Both the position numbers and the translations under genes were made by a program. Under the pieces are notes generated by a model. The model saw only the letters and a program-made list of their open reading frames with translations, did no database searches and was not told where the DNA came from. Below, one piece after another: positions 54,049 to 62,717 of a stretch of 64,000 nt of DNA (within the stretch, counting starts at the first letter, position 1; the number at the start of each line of letters is the position of its first letter). Source of the DNA: Ralstonia sp. 25mfcol4.1 (GTDB lineage Bacteria; Pseudomonadota; Gammaproteobacteria; Burkholderiales; Burkholderiaceae); NCBI RefSeq assembly GCF_900104095.1, contig NZ_FNJO01000002.1:496001-560000 (forward strand). The letters are read 5' to 3'.

Positions 54049-54696
54049 TTACTTCACCAGCTTCGGGTTCAGCGTGTAGGTGCCGGTGTAGCTGGCCTGC
54101 GCCAGCACATGGCCGTCGATCGCGCGGCGCACGTCGGCGCCGGTGAACTTGCCCTCCACCGGCACACGATCGATGTCGAGCGCATACACGGTGAACACGT
54201 AGCGGTGCGCGATGGCATCGTTCCACGGCGGGCAGGGGCCGTCGTAGCCGAAGTAGTCGCCCTTCATGTCGGGGTCGTTGGCGAACCAGCCCGTGTAGTC
54301 GTTCAGGCCGTGGCGCAGGCCGCCGGCCGTGGCGGTGCCCACCAGCGCCTCGGGGCCTGGCTTGCCACGCGCGATCACGCCGTCGCTATGCGTGCCGGCC
54401 GAGATCGTGCTCAGGCCGGGCGGAATATCGACCAGCACCCAGTGGAAAAAGTCCACGCGCGGCAGCGACGCCGGCACTTCGCGGCCTTCCTGGTTCACGT
54501 CATCGCCCTTGCTGGGCACATCGGGGTCGTGGACGATCAGCGCGAACGACCGGGTGCCGGCCGGGAAGTCTTCCCAGTGCAGGTCCGGGTTGCGGTTCGA
54601 CGACAACGCCACATGGCTGGCGGCATCGGGTACGCAGAAGGCAAACTCGCCGGGAATCGGCGCGTTGTCGGCAAAAGCCTTGCTCCAGAGTTTCAT
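54049..54696 (-). CDS. PEBP / YbhB-YbcL (Raf kinase inhibitor-like) protein
   Basis: A 215-residue phosphatidylethanolamine-binding-fold protein without a signal peptide. The signatures are SFALIVHDPDVPSK and FHWVLVDIPPGLSTISAGTH, and the downstream CPPWNDAIAHRYVFTVYALD. The ligand pocket residues D, P, H are visible. Strong ribosome site GAAGGAGA. Bacterial YbhB function is unknown; location after dtd suggests cotranscription only. Confidence 0.92.
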   Translation of the reverse strand: MKLWSKAFADNAPIPGEFAFCVPDAASHVALSSNRNPDLHWEDFPAGTRSFALIVHDPDVPSKGDDVNQEGREVPASLPRVDFFHWVLVDIPPGLSTISAGTHSDGVIARGKPGPEALVGTATAGGLRHGLNDYTGWFANDPDMKGDYFGYDGPCPPWNDAIAHRYVFTVYALDIDRVPVEGKFTGADVRRAIDGHVLAQASYTGTYTLNPKLVK

Positions 54697-54715
54697 GAAG
54701 ATCTCCTTCGATATG

Positions 54716-55186
54716 TCAGGCAGTTCCGGCCGGCGGCACGCGCAGCCAGAACGTCACGGGACCATCGTTGGTCAGGCTGACCTGCATCATGGCGCCGAAT
54801 TCGCCGGTCTGGACCGACGGATGCGCGGCGCGTGCGCGGGTCACGAAATGATCATAGAGGCGGCGGCCGTCTTCCGGTGCCGCCGCCGGGGTGAAGCTGG
54901 GGCGCGTGCCGCTGTTGGTATCGGCGGCCAGCGTGAACTGGGACACCACCAGCAAGCCACCCGCCGTGCCCTGGCCGTCGATGTTCTGCACGGGCAGGTT
55001 CATCCTGCCCTCGGCATCGGAAAACACCCGGTACGACAGCAGCTTGGCCAGCAACCGTTCGGCCTGCGCCTCGGTGTCGCCGCGCTCGGCGCAGACCAGC
55101 GCCAGCAGGCCGGCGCCGATTTCGCCGGTGGTGCGGCCGTCCACGGTCACGCGCGCCTGGGATACGCGCTGGATCAGGGCAATCAT
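54716..55186 (-). CDS. dtd: D-aminoacyl-tRNA deacylase
   Basis: A 156-residue proofreading enzyme that frees D-amino acids from tRNA (E. coli 145). Motifs are the N-terminal [34 protein letters not shown] and the NDGPVTFWL region carrying the Gly-Pro that enforces chirality. It starts seven bases after the tyrS stop; TyrRS readily charges D-tyrosine, so the pairing makes functional sense. Confidence 0.95.
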   Translation of the reverse strand: MIALIQRVSQARVTVDGRTTGEIGAGLLALVCAERGDTEAQAERLLAKLLSYRVFSDAEGRMNLPVQNIDGQGTAGGLLVVSQFTLAADTNSGTRPSFTPAAAPEDGRRLYDHFVTRARAAHPSVQTGEFGAMMQVSLTNDGPVTFWLRVPPAGTA

Positions 55187-55193
55187 GGCCGCG

Positions 55194-56435
55194 TCAGGCC
55201 AGCGTCACGCGCGCAAAGCGGCGCTTGCCCACCTGCACGACGTATGTGCCGGCAGCGACCTTGACCGCCTTGTCGCTGACGGTCTCACCATCGATCTTCA
55301 CGCCGCCCTGCTCGATATTGCGGTTTGCCTCCGACGTCGAGGGCACCAGGTTGGCCAGCTTGAGCAGCTGGCCGATGCCCAGCGGGGCGCCTTCCAGCGT
55401 CACGGCGGGGATGTCTTCGGGAATGCCGCCGCGGGCGCGGTGGTTGAAGGCCTCGAGCGCGGCTTCGGCAGCGGCCTGGCTGTGAAAGCGCGCGACGATT
55501 TCCTGCGCCAGCAACACCTTGCAGTCACGCGGGTTCCGGCCCGCGGCGATTTCTTCCTTCATCAGGTCGATCTCGCTCATCGGGCGGAACGACAGCAGCG
55601 TGAAGTACTGCCACATCAGGTCGTCCGAGATGCTCATCAGCTTGCCGAACATGTCGTTCGGGGCCTCGGTCACGCCGATGTAGTTGTTCTTGGACTTCGA
55701 CATCTTCTCGACGCCGTCCAGACCCACCAGCAGCGGCATGGTCAGGATGCACTGCGACTCCTGGCCATACTCCTTCTGCAGCTCGCGCCCCACCAGCAGG
55801 TTGAACTTCTGGTCCGTGCCGCCAAGTTCGAGATCGGACTTCAGCGCCACCGAATCGTAGCCCTGCATGAGCGGATAAAGGAACTCATGGACCGAAATCG
55901 GAATCCCAGACCGGAACCGTTTGGTGAAGTCGTCACGCTCCATCATCCGGGCCACCGTGTATTTGGCTGCCAGCTGGATCATGCCGCGCGCGCCGAGCGG
56001 GTCGCACCACTCGCTGTTGTAGCGGATTTCGGTTTTCGCCGGATCGAGCACCAGGCTCGCCTGCTTGTAGTAGGTCTGGGCGTTGGCCTCGATCTGCTCG
56101 CGGGTAAGCGGCGGGCGGGTCGAATTGCGGCCGGACGGATCACCGATCGTCGACGTGAAGTCGCCGATGAGGAAGATCACCTGGTGGCCCAGGTCCTGGA
56201 GCTGGCGCAGCTTGTTCAGCACCACGGTGTGCCCGAGGTGGATATCGGGTGCCGTGGGGTCCAGGCCCAGCTTGATGCGCAGCGGCACGCCGGTGGCTTC
56301 GCTGCGGGCGAGCTTCTGGAGCCACTCGGTTTCAACCAGCAGCTCGTCGCAGCCGCGCTTGGTGATCTCCAGGGCGCGCATCACCGACGGCGTAAGTGGA
56401 TAATTGGGCGCGGCGGCCGAGGACACTTCACTCAT
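55194..56435 (-). CDS. tyrS: Tyrosine-tRNA ligase
   Basis: A 413-residue class Ic synthetase (E. coli 424). HIGH-like motif [18 protein letters not shown] and KMSKS motif [15 protein letters not shown] are intact. The C-terminal S4 domain (about 345-410, [15 protein letters not shown]) binds tRNA. The sequence pattern is of the TyrRS subgroup found in many betaproteobacteria. It heads the tyrS-dtd-PEBP-phosphatase unit and diverges from the M23 peptidase gene. Confidence 0.96.
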   Translation of the reverse strand: MSEVSSAAAPNYPLTPSVMRALEITKRGCDELLVETEWLQKLARSEATGVPLRIKLGLDPTAPDIHLGHTVVLNKLRQLQDLGHQVIFLIGDFTSTIGDPSGRNSTRPPLTREQIEANAQTYYKQASLVLDPAKTEIRYNSEWCDPLGARGMIQLAAKYTVARMMERDDFTKRFRSGIPISVHEFLYPLMQGYDSVALKSDLELGGTDQKFNLLVGRELQKEYGQESQCILTMPLLVGLDGVEKMSKSKNNYIGVTEAPNDMFGKLMSISDDLMWQYFTLLSFRPMSEIDLMKEEIAAGRNPRDCKVLLAQEIVARFHSQAAAEAALEAFNHRARGGIPEDIPAVTLEGAPLGIGQLLKLANLVPSTSEANRNIEQGGVKIDGETVSDKAVKVAAGTYVVQVGKRRFARVTLA

Positions 56436-56489
56436 GACGTAAGTCTTTGAAATCTATAAGGAAATTGCGACGGACGGCCGGAGCGGTTC

Positions 56490-56498
56490 TGGTATAAT
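56490..56498 (+). promoter_or_regulatory. Extended -10 promoter upstream of the M23 peptidase
   Basis: TGGTATAAT: consensus TATAAT (56493-56498) with upstream TG makes an extended -10. No matching -35 is at 17 bases (TTGCGA is 22 away). Start expected about 56505, leaving a leader of roughly 145 bases that includes an unusual GGGGGAGGAAGG run (56579-56590) not followed by a start codon. Confidence 0.65.
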
Positions 56499-56651
56499 CC
56501 GCGCTTCGTGCCAGACGGGTCATCCGTCGGCCAACCGCCACTCCAGGCGGCAATCAGACAACGCCCGCACCGCACCTCGGGGGAGGAAGGCAGACGAGAG
56601 ATATCGTCGCGGCAGCGGCCTTGGCAATACCGAAAGCTTGAATTCTACGTG

Positions 56652-58046
56652 ATGTGGTCTAGTCTCCGCGAAGTTTTCGCGCGTGAGCTGGTGGTCCTTG
56701 TTGACCCTACGAATCCCCAGCATACGCGCCGCCGCAAGCAGTTGACCGTTGCCGTCGGCACGGTCTTCACGCTTGGCATGGCGGCTGCGATGGGCGTTGC
56801 CCCCCGCAACGCCTACGATGATCCGCTCGCCCCGCGCGTGCTGCAGCCGCTGCGCATGCCCGACGTGCGCGAGCAACTTGAACAGTTGACGGAAGTCGAC
56901 GGCAACAGCGTCTACGTGCGCCAGGAACGCATGCAGCGCGGCGACACCATCGCCACGCTGCTGCGCCGCCTTGGCGTGGAAGATCCCGACGCGCAGTCCT
57001 TCATCCTGAAGAATTCCACCGCCCGGGGCCTGTTCAACCTGAACCCCGGCCAGACCGTGCAGGCCGAGATCGACGACAGCAACCTGCTGGTGTCGCTGCA
57101 GGCCAACCTGGGCGGCGACGCCGCGGCATCGCGCGAACTGGTGATCGAGCGCGTGGCGCCGGCCAAGGAAGGCGGCGACTACACGTACAAGGCCCGCATC
57201 GCCACGGTCGAGAACGACCTGCACTACGAAATGGCGTCGGGCGCCATCGATACCAACGGCTTTTTCAAGTCGATGGACGCCGCCAACGTGCCTGACGAAG
57301 TGGTCAGCCAGATGATCTCGATCTTCTCGGGCGTGATCGACTTCCACCACGACATTGCGCGCGGCGATCGTTTCCGCATCGTCTACGAAGCCGGCTTCCG
57401 CGACGGCGCGTTCGTGCGCAACGGCCGCGTGGTGGCGATCGAGCTGATCAATCGCAACACGCTGTACCAGGCGCTCTGGTACGCGCCGCAGGACGGCGAG
57501 CCGGGTGCCTACTACACGTTCGACGGCCGCAGCATGAAGCGCCCGTTCCTGCGTTCGCCGGTGGAGTTCTCGCGCGTGTCGTCGGGTTTCGGCGGCCGCG
57601 ACCATCCGCTCCACCACAAATGGGCGCAGCACAAGGGCGTGGATTTCGCCGCGCCGCAGGGCACCAAGGTGCTGGCGTCGGGCGAAGGTACGGTGGACTT
57701 CGTCGGGCAGCAGAACGGCTACGGCAACATCATCGTGCTGCAGCACGCCGGCGGCTATTCGACCTATTACGCCCACCTGTCCGGCTTCGCGGGCATCCGC
57801 GAGGGCCAGCATGTGAGCCAGGGCCAGGTGATCGGCTACGTGGGCTCCACAGGCTGGGCCACCGGGCCGCACCTGCATTACGAGTTCCGCTATAACGACG
57901 TGCCCCAGAACCCGCTGACGACGACGCTGATGGAAGCGCCGACGCTCACCGGCAAGTCGCGCGCCGAATTCCTGAACTATTCAAGCGCCATGCTGAGCCG
58001 CATCAACATGCTGCGCACCTATAACGTCCTGACCGCCAGCAACTGA
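56652..58046 (+). CDS. M23-family murein endopeptidase (MepM/OapA-like)
   Basis: A 464-residue peptidoglycan hydrolase. One membrane anchor (about 30-50, LTVAVGTVFTLGMAAAMGVA) exposes the rest to the periplasm. An OapA/LysM-like domain (about 75-165, ERMQRGDTIATLLRRLGVED) comes before the LytM core with H-x-D in HHKWAQHKGVDFAAPQGTKV and HLHYEF, the zinc ligands of an active enzyme. ATG at 56652 (or GTG 56649) is preferred over GTG 56508, which would be at the transcript end and add a basic non-family stretch. anmK starts three bases after its stop. Confidence 0.92.
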   Translation: MWSSLREVFARELVVLVDPTNPQHTRRRKQLTVAVGTVFTLGMAAAMGVAPRNAYDDPLAPRVLQPLRMPDVREQLEQLTEVDGNSVYVRQERMQRGDTIATLLRRLGVEDPDAQSFILKNSTARGLFNLNPGQTVQAEIDDSNLLVSLQANLGGDAAASRELVIERVAPAKEGGDYTYKARIATVENDLHYEMASGAIDTNGFFKSMDAANVPDEVVSQMISIFSGVIDFHHDIARGDRFRIVYEAGFRDGAFVRNGRVVAIELINRNTLYQALWYAPQDGEPGAYYTFDGRSMKRPFLRSPVEFSRVSSGFGGRDHPLHHKWAQHKGVDFAAPQGTKVLASGEGTVDFVGQQNGYGNIIVLQHAGGYSTYYAHLSGFAGIREGQHVSQGQVIGYVGSTGWATGPHLHYEFRYNDVPQNPLTTTLMEAPTLTGKSRAEFLNYSSAMLSRINMLRTYNVLTASN

Positions 58047-58049
58047 TCC

Positions 58050-59189
58050 ATGTCCCTGCCTTCGGTGCCCAGCGACTGCTATATCGGCCTGATGTCGGGC
58101 ACCAGCATGGACGGCGCGGATGGTGTGCTGGTGGATTTCTCCGGCGCCCATCCCGTCGTGCTGGCTGCCGCGCACGCGCCGTTTCCCCCGGCGTTGCGCG
58201 AAGCGTTCGGCGCGCTGCAGCAGCCCGGCGACGACGAGATCCATCGCGAGGCCCTGGCTGCCAACGGGCTGGCGCGCGTGTATGCCGAATGCGTGGCGGA
58301 GCTGTTGCGCGTGGCCGATGTCGCGCCCGAGCACGTGACCGCCATCGGCGCGCACGGCCAGACGATCCGCCATCGTCCCGGCCTGTATGACGGGACGGGC
58401 TACACGCGACAGACCCAGCATCCGGCCCTGCTGGCCGAGCTGACCGATATCGATGTGGTGGCCGACTTCCGCAGCCGTGACATCGCAGCCGGCGGCCAGG
58501 GTGCGCCGCTGGTGCCGGCCGTCCACGCGGCGCTGTTCGGCGCCCGCGATGAAACGCGCGTGGTCTGCAATATCGGCGGCATCTCCAATATCAGCATCCT
58601 GCCGGCCGCCCATTCCGGCCGCCCGGTGACGGGCTTCGACTGTGGTCCCGGCAATGCGCTGCTCGACCACTGGGTGCAGCAGCATCGCGGCCAGCCGTTC
58701 GACGATCGCGGTGCGTGGGGCGCCAGCGGCAGCGTCGATTCCGACCTGCTGTCACGCCTGCTGGCGGAGCCTTACTTCGGCGCGCCGCCGCCCAAGAGCA
58801 CGGGGCGTGACCTGTTCCATCCGGAATGGCTGCAAGCGGTGCTGAACGGCCTGGCCCGCCAGATCGCCCCCGCCGATGTGCAGGCGACCCTGGCCACGCT
58901 GACGGCCACGGCCATCGCCCACGACGTGCGGACGCATGCCGGCAACGCGCGGCGCCTGATCGTTTGCGGCGGTGGCGCGCGCAATGACTACCTGATGGCG
59001 ACGCTGGGCCGGTTGCTGCCGGGGATCACGGTCCAGACCACCGAGGATTTCGGGGTGCCGGTATCGCAGGTGGAAGCCATCGCCTTTGCGTGGCTGGCGC
59101 GGCAGTGCGTGCGCAGGGCGCCGGGGAACGTCCCGACGGTCACGGGCGCGGCGGGGCCGCGCGTGCTGGGCGCCATCTATCCGCGCTGA
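58050..59189 (+). CDS. anmK: Anhydro-N-acetylmuramic acid kinase
   Basis: A 379-residue sugar kinase (E. coli 369) that opens and phosphorylates 1,6-anhydro-MurNAc, product of lytic transglycosylases. The signature [20 protein letters not shown] is intact, with [27 protein letters not shown] and [16 protein letters not shown] segments ([13 protein letters not shown]). Directly coupled to a murein endopeptidase, while amgK and murU lie 18-20 kb away; AnmK gives MurNAc-6-P, so the organism may hold two salvage branches. Confidence 0.95.
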   Translation: MSLPSVPSDCYIGLMSGTSMDGADGVLVDFSGAHPVVLAAAHAPFPPALREAFGALQQPGDDEIHREALAANGLARVYAECVAELLRVADVAPEHVTAIGAHGQTIRHRPGLYDGTGYTRQTQHPALLAELTDIDVVADFRSRDIAAGGQGAPLVPAVHAALFGARDETRVVCNIGGISNISILPAAHSGRPVTGFDCGPGNALLDHWVQQHRGQPFDDRGAWGASGSVDSDLLSRLLAEPYFGAPPPKSTGRDLFHPEWLQAVLNGLARQIAPADVQATLATLTATAIAHDVRTHAGNARRLIVCGGGARNDYLMATLGRLLPGITVQTTEDFGVPVSQVEAIAFAWLARQCVRRAPGNVPTVTGAAGPRVLGAIYPR

Positions 59190-59217
59190 CCTGCGGCCTG
59201 GCCGCTCTTTCGGGCAT

Positions 59218-59245
59218 AAAAAAAGCGCACCGGAGTGCGCTTTTT
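59218..59245. terminator. Bidirectional terminator between anmK and erpA
   Basis: Seven As, then GCGCAC-cgga-GTGCGC, then five Ts. It serves both convergent genes. Confidence 0.92.
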
Positions 59246-59260
59246 CTTTGGCGAGATCGC

Positions 59261-59629
59261 TCAGACCGAGAACGACGAGCCGCAACCGCAGGTGGTCGAG
59301 GCGTTCGGGTTCTTGATCACGAACTGTGCGCCATTGATGTCTTCCTTGTAGTCGATCTCGGCGCCCACCAGGTACTGGTAGCTCATCGAGTCGATCAACA
59401 GGGTGACGCCATTCTTCACCAGCGTCGTGTCGTCTTCATTGACGTCTTCATCGAACGTGAAGCCGTACTGGAAGCCGGAGCAACCGCCGCCCTGCACGAA
59501 CACGCGCAGCTTCAGCTCGGCATTGCCCTCTTCCTCGATCAGCTGCTTGACCTTGTCGGCGGCGCTGTCGGTAAAGACGAACGGTGCCGGCATTTCCTCG
59601 GTAACAGGTGCCTCTGCGACTGCGTTCAT
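59261..59629 (-). CDS. erpA: Iron-sulphur cluster insertion protein ErpA
   Basis: A 122-residue A-type carrier (E. coli 114) that delivers Fe-S clusters to apoproteins such as IspG/IspH. The three cysteine ligands are C50 ([11 protein letters not shown]), C114 and C116 (TTCGCGSSF). The N-terminus is about 10 residues longer than E. coli's. AGGAGAAT before the ATG is a good ribosome site; a perfect palindrome lies 24 bases upstream. Confidence 0.95.
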   Translation of the reverse strand: MNAVAEAPVTEEMPAPFVFTDSAADKVKQLIEEEGNAELKLRVFVQGGGCSGFQYGFTFDEDVNEDDTTLVKNGVTLLIDSMSYQYLVGAEIDYKEDINGAQFVIKNPNASTTCGCGSSFSV

Positions 59630-59652
59630 GGGGAATTCTCCTGGTTAGATAC

Positions 59653-59669
59653 GCCCGTATTCTACGGGC
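59653..59669. promoter_or_regulatory. Perfect palindrome upstream of erpA
   Basis: GCCCGTA-ttc-TACGGGC, 7-bp arms. On the erpA strand it reads GCCCGTAGAATACGGGC, with TAGAAT as possible -10 in its centre. It could be an operator or a short 5' hairpin. Confidence 0.4.
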
Positions 59670-59728
59670 TACTCACAAATCGTGCCGAAGCCCTGTGTTT
59701 TCAAGGGTCTCTGGGCGGGTGCGTCACC

Positions 59729-60277
59729 TCAGGCGGGCACGCTGGCGCTTTGGGTCGCCTTGTCTTCGCTTGGCTTGGCTTCGCTCGCCTTGTCTTCAGC
59801 CGTCCTGTCCTCAGCCACCTTGTCTTTCACCGTTTCCGCTTCCTGCGTCACTTCCGCTGTATCGGCCTGCGCTTCCTTGACCGCGGCGGGCGGCACATGG
59901 TTCGGCAAGGCCCGAATTTCACTTTGCACCAACGGCACCAGCCGGCCTTCGACAATGGCGCCCTGGTGCATTTCAAGCGCCGCATAACGCACTTCACCAT
60001 ACACCCGCGCATGAGGCTGCAGTTCGAGCAGTTCGGCGGCATGAACAGGGCCGGTTACGGTGCCGTTCAGGATCAGATGATCCACGCGCACCTCGCCCTC
60101 CACCACGCCCTTCTCGCTGATCACCAGCATGCTCGACTTGCCCTCGGCGGCCACGACATTGCCGCGCACGCGACCGTCCAGACGCAATCCCCCGGAAAAG
60201 GTCACATCGCCTTCGATGGCGGCGTCCTGGCCCACCAGCGTGTCGATGGACAGCGCCTTCTTCTTCGAAAACAGCAT
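59729..60277 (-). CDS. Bactofilin (polymer-forming cytoskeletal protein)
   Basis: A 182-residue protein. The bactofilin beta-helix core (about 14-115) shows the repeat with GDVTFSGGLRLDGRVRGNV, VVEGEVRVDHLILNGTVTGP and VYGEVRYAALEMHQGAIVEG, strands spaced by glycine turns. The short N-terminal tail (LFSKKKALSIDTL) matches family membrane-targeting tails. The last 50 residues form a charged, repetitive tail with K/E/D/A units (AEDRTAEDKASEAKPSEDKA). Bactofilins polymerise without nucleotide and often organise murein hydrolases. DUF6776 gene is 23 bases upstream; an M23 gene is 3.6 kb away. Confidence 0.93.
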   Translation of the reverse strand: MLFSKKKALSIDTLVGQDAAIEGDVTFSGGLRLDGRVRGNVVAAEGKSSMLVISEKGVVEGEVRVDHLILNGTVTGPVHAAELLELQPHARVYGEVRYAALEMHQGAIVEGRLVPLVQSEIRALPNHVPPAAVKEAQADTAEVTQEAETVKDKVAEDRTAEDKASEAKPSEDKATQSASVPA

Positions 60278-60300
60278 GTTGTACTCCCTCTTTGCGCGTA

Positions 60301-61056
60301 CTACGGCGTGGCAGTCTGCGTCGTCCGAACCTGGCCGTTCTGGACGATGCGGACCGATACGGCACGGACTTCGGCATCCTGCGGAATCGCCAGGTCGCCT
60401 TCGATGCGTTGGTAATGCGTCAGCCGGATTGCCGGCAGCGGAGCATCGCCCGGTTGCGGCAACATCAAGGTTAACGGCTTGCCGTGACGATTACCCGAAA
60501 TTGTGAATTGCACTTCACCCCGGAACTCGGGCTGCTCGACAAAGGCCTTTGACCCGCCCTGCATGACCAGCAGCCGGTAATGCAGGGCCCGGGGCTGCGT
60601 TTCATCCATGGCCACCCGGAAGCTCCGCACGTGGATACCGGACGTGTCCCCGGAAGCCGGCAGCAGGGATTCAAAGAATCCAAGATCCTCTTTCAGCTGT
60701 GCCACCTCGGCCTCGGCCGACTTGACCTGTTCAGCCATGCGTTCCTGCGCGGCACGCGCGATCTGCAGTCGGGCCTCGGCCGTGTTGGCGCTCTGCCGCA
60801 GGCTGTCGCGCTCGGCGGACACCTCTGCCAGTTGCTGGCGCAACAGTTGATGGGCCGCCTCCAGACCGGCGTCCGTTGCGCGCGGCGGCGCCGAACGGCG
60901 CCCTGCTTCATACGCTGACACGCCCGTGAGCACTCCAACCACGCACAGCAGCACTGCAACCAATAGCCAGTTTCGCCATGGCCGGTGGGTCCGGACAATG
61001 GCTCGCCCTGCCCGCAGCTTGCCGCGTGCACGCAGCGGCCGGTACTTCACCCCCAT
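60301..61056 (-). CDS. DUF6776-type membrane coiled-coil protein
   Basis: A 251-residue protein. A basic N-terminus and one membrane segment (about 30-50, LLVAVLLCVVGVLTGVSAYE) anchor it; a long coiled coil (about 65-130, LEAAHQLLRQQLAEVSAERD onward) lies in the periplasm, followed by a beta domain (about 140-245) with SFRVAMDETQPRALHYRLLV. Family is common in betaproteobacteria, function unknown. Paired with bactofilin on one leftward transcript, which suggests an envelope-cytoskeleton scaffold. Confidence 0.88.
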   Translation of the reverse strand: MGVKYRPLRARGKLRAGRAIVRTHRPWRNWLLVAVLLCVVGVLTGVSAYEAGRRSAPPRATDAGLEAAHQLLRQQLAEVSAERDSLRQSANTAEARLQIARAAQERMAEQVKSAEAEVAQLKEDLGFFESLLPASGDTSGIHVRSFRVAMDETQPRALHYRLLVMQGGSKAFVEQPEFRGEVQFTISGNRHGKPLTLMLPQPGDAPLPAIRLTHYQRIEGDLAIPQDAEVRAVSVRIVQNGQVRTTQTATP

Positions 61057-61221
61057 CGCGATATCCGCCAGGTAATCCTGTGACCCATCGTCTATTCCCC
61101 CGATCTGCAGGCCCGTGATTGTATCGCCGGGCGATCATTGCGCGAATGAAAAGTGTAAGAAATGGCAAGTCTGCATCAGGGTTGAGACGATATCGCGGGC
61201 GGACTGCGCGCGCGACAGACG

Positions 61222-61255
61222 AAAAAAAACCGCACGATGAATCGTGCGGTTTTTT
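61222..61255. terminator. Bidirectional terminator after rpsI
   Basis: Eight As, CCGCACGAT-ga-ATCGTGCGG, six Ts: a strong intrinsic terminator for the leftward rplM-rpsI transcript. Confidence 0.93.
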
Positions 61256-61297
61256 GGGCTGCCAGATCCGGCGATGCCAGATCGGGACAACAGCGAA

Positions 61298-61690
61298 TTA
61301 ACGCTTCGAGAACTGCTTCCGGCGACGTGCCTTGTGCAGACCGACCTTCTTACGTTCGACTTCACGAGCGTCACGCGTCACGTAGCCAGCCTTCGACAGG
61401 GCCGACTTCAGCGTTGCATCGTAGTCGATCAGGGCGCGGGTGATGCCGTGGCGAACAGCACCGGCCTGGCCGGTTTCGCCACCGCCGGTCACGTTGACCT
61501 TGATGTCGAACGTTTCGGCGTGAGCGGTCAGTTCCAGCGGCTGGCGCACGATCATCAGCGAGGTTTCGCGAGCGAAATACTCTTTGATGGGCTTGCCGTT
61601 GACGATGATGTCGCCCTTGCCCGACTTGATGAAGACACGAGCCACAGCGCTCTTGCGGCGGCCAGTACCGTAATTCCAGTTACCGATCAT
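61298..61690 (-). CDS. rpsI: 30S ribosomal protein S9
   Basis: A 130-residue ribosomal protein, same length as E. coli S9. Signatures are [34 protein letters not shown] and the basic tail [16 protein letters not shown] that reaches the P site tRNA. It starts 14 bases after rplM in the standard operon and ends in a strong terminator. Confidence 0.98.
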   Translation of the reverse strand: MIGNWNYGTGRRKSAVARVFIKSGKGDIIVNGKPIKEYFARETSLMIVRQPLELTAHAETFDIKVNVTGGGETGQAGAVRHGITRALIDYDATLKSALSKAGYVTRDAREVERKKVGLHKARRRKQFSKR

Positions 61691-61704
61691 GGATATTGGC
61701 CCCT

Positions 61705-62133
61705 TTAGATTTCCAGCACCTTGGGCTGCTGTGCGCTATGCGGATGCTCGCCTTCGGCATAAACCTTCAGCTTCTTGATCATCGCGTAGCCCAGCGGACC
61801 CTTCGGCAGCATGCCCTTGACAGCCTTTTCCAGGGCGCGGCCCGGGAAACGTTGCTGCATCTTGCCGAACGTGGTTTCGTAGATACCGCCCGGGTAACCC
61901 GAGTGACGGTAGTACTTCTTGTCCTGTTCCTTGGTACCCGTCACGCGCAGCTTGGCTGCATTGACGATGATGATGAAATCACCGGTGTCGACGTGAGGAG
62001 TGAATTCCGGCTTGTGCTTGCCGCGCAGTCGGCGTGCCACTTCGCTGGCAACACGGCCGAGGACCTTGTCCGTCGCGTCAATCACGTACCAGTCGCGCTT
62101 TACCTCTGCAGGCTTGGCGGAAAAGGTCTTCAT
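61705..62133 (-). CDS. rplM: 50S ribosomal protein L13
   Basis: A 142-residue ribosomal protein, same length as E. coli L13. Signature motifs include [40 protein letters not shown] and the C-terminal region [31 protein letters not shown] before the ATG is a good ribosome site. Its promoter lies about 150 bases upstream. Confidence 0.98.
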   Translation of the reverse strand: MKTFSAKPAEVKRDWYVIDATDKVLGRVASEVARRLRGKHKPEFTPHVDTGDFIIIVNAAKLRVTGTKEQDKKYYRHSGYPGGIYETTFGKMQQRFPGRALEKAVKGMLPKGPLGYAMIKKLKVYAEGEHPHSAQQPKVLEI

Positions 62134-62282
62134 GATTTTTTCCTGATTTTGAAAACTGCCCGAGATGACGGTCGCCGTTTTAGCGTCCTGTCAGCGGCCG
62201 GCCCTTTGGACCTGGCCTTCCTGCTTGTATCTGCAGGCTCTCCCTGAATCTTTTTCCGGGGGCAATGACCGGAAAGCCGACG

Positions 62283-62312
62283 ATTATACTGGGCGTTCTC
62301 TCGATCGCACAA
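62283..62312 (-). promoter_or_regulatory. Promoter of rplM-rpsI
   Basis: On the minus strand TATAAT (62288-62283) is preceded at 18 bases by TTGTGC (62312-62307). The start would be near 62276, leaving a leader of about 140 bases. The rest of 62134-62282 shows no gene. Confidence 0.65.
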
Positions 62313-62420
62313 GCAAAGTTGTGGCTTTTCGTCAAGCAGGCAGCGCCGAACACCAGGCCAAAGCGCCGCTTGCGCCGCAATGACGGGCTGCGGGCCGGCG
62401 ATAGGCCCTTGCAATCGACG

Positions 62421-62453
62421 AAAAAAAACCCAAGTCGTATTGGACTTGGGTTT
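62421..62453 (-). terminator. Rho-independent terminator of the candidate small RNA
   Basis: On the minus strand CCCAAGTC-caatac-GACTTGGG is followed by eight Ts (62428-62421). The long U tail is of the type Hfq binds. It points leftward and lies upstream of the rplM promoter, so it must end some transcript from the right. Confidence 0.88.
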
Positions 62454-62595
62454 GAATCCACCAAAGGAGGAGGGTGGAGGAGACACCGGGCGATCGACGG
62501 GGCCGGTCAGGGCGGGCGGTGCGGCGAGCGATTCGGGTACGTTACCGGCTTTCGCTTTCGCACTCTGGCGCGCTCATCAGCGCCGTCGTTCGATG
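62421..62595 (-). ncRNA. Candidate small regulatory RNA with anti-Shine-Dalgarno repeats
   Basis: A leftward transcript of about 175 nt can be bounded by a TATAAT box (62607-62602) and the strong terminator at 62421-62453. Near its 3' end are two CUCCUCC blocks (62482-62476 and 62472-62466) three bases apart in a C-rich single-stranded stretch just before the terminator stem; these are complementary to ribosome-binding sites. A 5' stem GGCGC/GCGCC (62584-62567) is also possible. No Rfam family is recognised. On the plus strand the same bases read as a strong ribosome site before a GTG-started 65-codon frame (62474-62671), but that frame uses codons rare in this window, so the RNA reading is favoured. 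Confidence 0.5.
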
Positions 62596-62601
62596 GATTG
62601 A

Positions 62602-62629
62602 ATTATACATACGGGCCTCCGGGATGCAA
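62602..62629 (-). promoter_or_regulatory. Promoter of the candidate small RNA
   Basis: Minus-strand TATAAT (62607-62602) with TTGCAT (62629-62624) at 16 bases: three of six to the -35 consensus. The bases ATTGAATTATA (62597-62607) are repeated in inverted orientation at 62704-62714. Confidence 0.5.
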
Positions 62630-62717
62630 GAAAATTTGCACTGCGAAATCGCATATCATAATATGAAATGAAGAAGACACCGCTCGCAACACGGCAATAT
62701 TCATATAATTCAATGAC

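Noticed and set aside
56508..56651. GTG start giving a 512-residue M23 protein
   Set aside because: It would be at the very 5' end of the transcript predicted from the TATAAT at 56493, and the added residues are basic and unlike the family.
62474..62671. 65-codon plus-strand frame with GTG start after AAAGGAGGAGG
   Set aside because: The ribosome site is excellent, but codons such as CGA, TCA, ACA and GTA are unlike nearby genes, no family is visible and no plus promoter is evident. It remains the alternative to the small-RNA reading.
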